Part shown: in pieces, positions 61,748 through 64,000 of the stretch
Layout: each line of letters opens with the position of its first letter
Numbering within the stretch: position 1 is the first letter of the stretch
Assembly: GCF_000002425.4 (NCBI RefSeq)
Contig: NC_037271.1
Coordinates: 13,923,903 to 13,987,902, forward strand
DNA length: 64,000 nucleotides
Reading direction: 5' to 3'
From: Physcomitrium patens
Lineage: Eukaryota > Streptophyta > Bryopsida > Funariales > Funariaceae
Notes under the pieces: generated by a model
Told to the model about the DNA's origin: nothing
What the model saw: only the letters and a program-made list of their open reading frames with translations
The model's database searches: none
Program-made: the position numbers and the translations under genes

Positions 61748-63470
61748 TCGTGTATATAGATCACAAGAATCTCAAGTATTTCATGGCAATATGTATTTTG
61801 AATTTTTACTTAGTTCTTTAGAATATGGCTTTATTAAGATTTGATTTCAAGATAATATATCAAACTAAAAAACAATAAGGTTTGTTAGATGCCCTTTGTA
61901 GACATTCTTATCTTGTACTAAAAGAAAGAAATATATTTTTTAATCAATAATGAATGATTCTCTTGAAGTTCAAGCATTTTCATCTTTGAGTAATAAAATC
62001 AACATTGATCATTAATGAAACCTTTGTCAAGCAAATTCAATCAAGTATGTCCTCTGAACCTCTTATTTATGATATCAAAAATTATTCTTTTAAGTCTCAT
62101 GATACTTCCAAGTTTGAGTTCAAAAATAGTCTACTCTATTTTGAGAGACAATTATATATTCTAAAAGATGAGATACAATTATGTGTTCTTTAAACTTGTT
62201 ATGACTTTTTAACAGCTAAACTTTTTAAATACAATAAGACTTTGGAGCTAATATTGAGAGATTTTTGGTGGCTTCAAATATAGAAGATAATTAAAGAATT
62301 TGTATATTTATGTGATATTTTTTCAAGACCCAAAACTCCTTGCCAACGATCTTATAGACTTTTTTAGCCATTACCTATTCCAAAACAACCATGGTCTTTT
62401 GTCTCTAGTGATTTTATCATGGATCTTCTAGTCTTAGGTTTGTATGACTCTACATTTGTGGTTGTAGATTGTTTTATTAAAATAGCATATTTTATACCAT
62501 GTAAAAAATCTATCATAGGTAAAAAAATGGCTTAGATTTTTTTTTAACAATATCCAGTACAATCACTAATTACTAAAGATATTATATCAAAATTTTGGAA
62601 AATCCTTTTTAAGATTTTAAAGGTGGATATAAAGCTCTCTTTGGCTTTTCATCTTCAAATTGATGAAAAAATAAAATAGGTGAATCAAGTTTTGGAGCAA
62701 TATTTGAGGTATATCATCAATTATTATCAAGATGATTGGAAAACTCTTTTATGATTAGTAGAGTTTGCATACAATAATTTGGTATATTCTTTGACTTAAC
62801 AAATATTTTTTTTTTTAATTATGGTTATCATCTATAATTTGATATTTTTGGCTTTTCAAAAGTTGATAATCTTGTGGTGAAAGACTTAGCAAATTATTTA
62901 TCAAAGCTACATGCAATAATAAAGGTGCAGTTAAAAGGAGCTTAATAATGAAAAAAGATCAATACAAATGCCTATTGCAAAGAACAATCACAATTCAACG
63001 AGGGTGATAAGATATAATTACTTTGTTGCAATATCAAGACTACTCATTCTTGTGACAAGTTAGACTATTATAGGCTTGGACATTTTCCTATTAGTGAAGA
63101 AATCAATCTTATTGTTTATTGATTATATCTTTTAAAGTCTATAAAGATATATTCCATATTTCACTTGTCTATTCTTGAGTCATATAAGATAGTGAATATC
63201 TTAGGAAGAAGACAAATGCCACCTTCTCTTATAGAAGTGGATAATAATCAAGAGTTTGAAGTAAAAAAAGTCTTAGATTCAAGGCACTACCAAAATAGGT
63301 TGGAATATCTTATTTATTTGCATGGATATGATATTAGTAAATGCACATGAAAGCCATCAATAAATCTTGTAAATGCAACAAAGAGAATTGAAGCTTTTCA
63401 TCAATAACTTCCATCAAAATCAAGATGAAGAATAATAAATCTTTGCTGTAAAAGAAACAAAATCCATGGA
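61748..63470 (+). pseudogene. RNase H end, integrase and chromodomain of family-1 copy B
   Basis: Resumes with VYIDHKNLKYFM, then RNase H end and linker (open frame 62005-62193, parallel to residues 200-260 of the young copy), the integrase zinc domain and core in broken frames, and at 63165-63350 the chromodomain (VKKVLDSRHYQNRLEYLIYLHGYDISKCT). It reads like the young family-1 element with many more substitutions and stops. Confidence 0.8.
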
Positions 63471-63993
63471 AGATAATATTCTATTTTTTATCTTTTTTGT
63501 AGCTTTTATATATTTGTGATACTAAAAAAATGGAAAACCAACAACCAAGAGATTCAACTTAAGAACTTTTATTTGCTGACTTACTAGACAAGATATTACA
63601 ATTGTTACAACTTTTAAGATAACGTTATCAAGATGAAGATCCTCAAGAACAATATATTCTTTCTTGAATAGATGGTAAGATACAACATGTTTGGTATCAC
63701 AATCTTAGAAGAGACTCTTAATGTTTGGTAATTTCATTAAAAGTAGAAACAACTTCTAATGATGTTCCAAAGGTTTTATTTGAAGGAAGTTACAAATGCC
63801 TTAAAAATAATCAAATAATAGAGTGGTATTTTTTCTTTGGTATGGAATATTATTGATGGCTGGGAAAACCTATCAACCATCTCTAAAGAGAACAAAAATC
63901 AAAATATATGGCAAATAGAATTTGCTGCATCTTAAATTTCATCAACACATGATGACTGCTCCTTGTGGAACTTGTTTCTAGAAGGGAGAATAA
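63471..63993 (+). mobile_element. 3' internal end of family-1 copy B with purine tract
   Basis: Parallel to 33275-33832 (reverse) and to 1-396. It ends in TCTAGAAGGGAGAATAA, the purine tract, immediately before an LTR start. Confidence 0.75.
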
Positions 63994-64000
63994 TGTCATG
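63994..64000 (+). repeat. First bases of 3' LTR, family-1 copy B
   Basis: TGTCATG follows the purine tract exactly where the young copy starts its LTR with TGTCACG. The rest is outside the window. Confidence 0.7.

Overview
The window is nuclear DNA of a land plant, most likely a moss or other bryophyte. The evidence is a spliced LHCII light-harvesting gene (LHCB, 266 aa, three exons) and a six-exon plastid rhomboid-like gene, both with GT..AG introns, set in very AT-rich sequence packed with nested LTR retrotransposons. The moss assignment rests on the general look of the LHCB protein and cannot be narrowed to a species here.

Layout. 1-1807: two decayed 3' ends plus LTRs of a Ty3/gypsy chromovirus (called family 1 here). 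1808-5000: AT-rich DNA without a recognisable gene. About 5000-22600: a gene island of more balanced composition, with LHCB (5725-7092, +), a long stretch where I recognise nothing, a rhomboid-like protease gene (14996-18028, -) with a possible upstream ORF, and two tentative terminal exons of unidentified minus-strand genes (18846-19023 and 20012-20586). 22600-23890: AT-rich and gene-poor. 23890-64000: a continuous stack of nested retrotransposons.

The nest. A decayed plus-strand family-1 copy (23890-24510, 32380-32713, 39107-39350) was split by a family-2 chromovirus (24511-32379, -) and by a younger family-1 element (32714-39106, -, with a perfect ACTAC target duplication). Beyond it lie a family-4 solo LTR (39768-41018, -) and a minus-strand family-3 gypsy element (41019-46667) that holds another family-4 solo LTR (44810-46081, +). 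A second plus-strand family-1 copy runs from its 5' LTR (46668) to the first bases of its 3' LTR (63994). It is interrupted by a family-5 insertion (48878-50064, -) and by a complete 10.3-kb family-4 element (51458-61747, +), whose own 5' LTR carries a family-5 insertion (52110-53910). A further family-5 derivative (29008-30858) sits in the gag of the family-2 element. Family numbers are local labels for this window.

All pol regions carry stops and lost reverse transcriptase active sites, so none of these copies looks autonomous. The most interesting signals are regulatory. The family-2 LTR has a 30-bp tandem array of GAAnnTTC units plus a perfect four-unit heat shock element just upstream of its TATA box. 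The otherwise different LTRs of families 1 and 2 each place a 13-bp inverted repeat with a 4-nt loop 2-3 nt downstream of the TATA box. I found no CRISPR array, prokaryotic operon, tRNA or rRNA gene.
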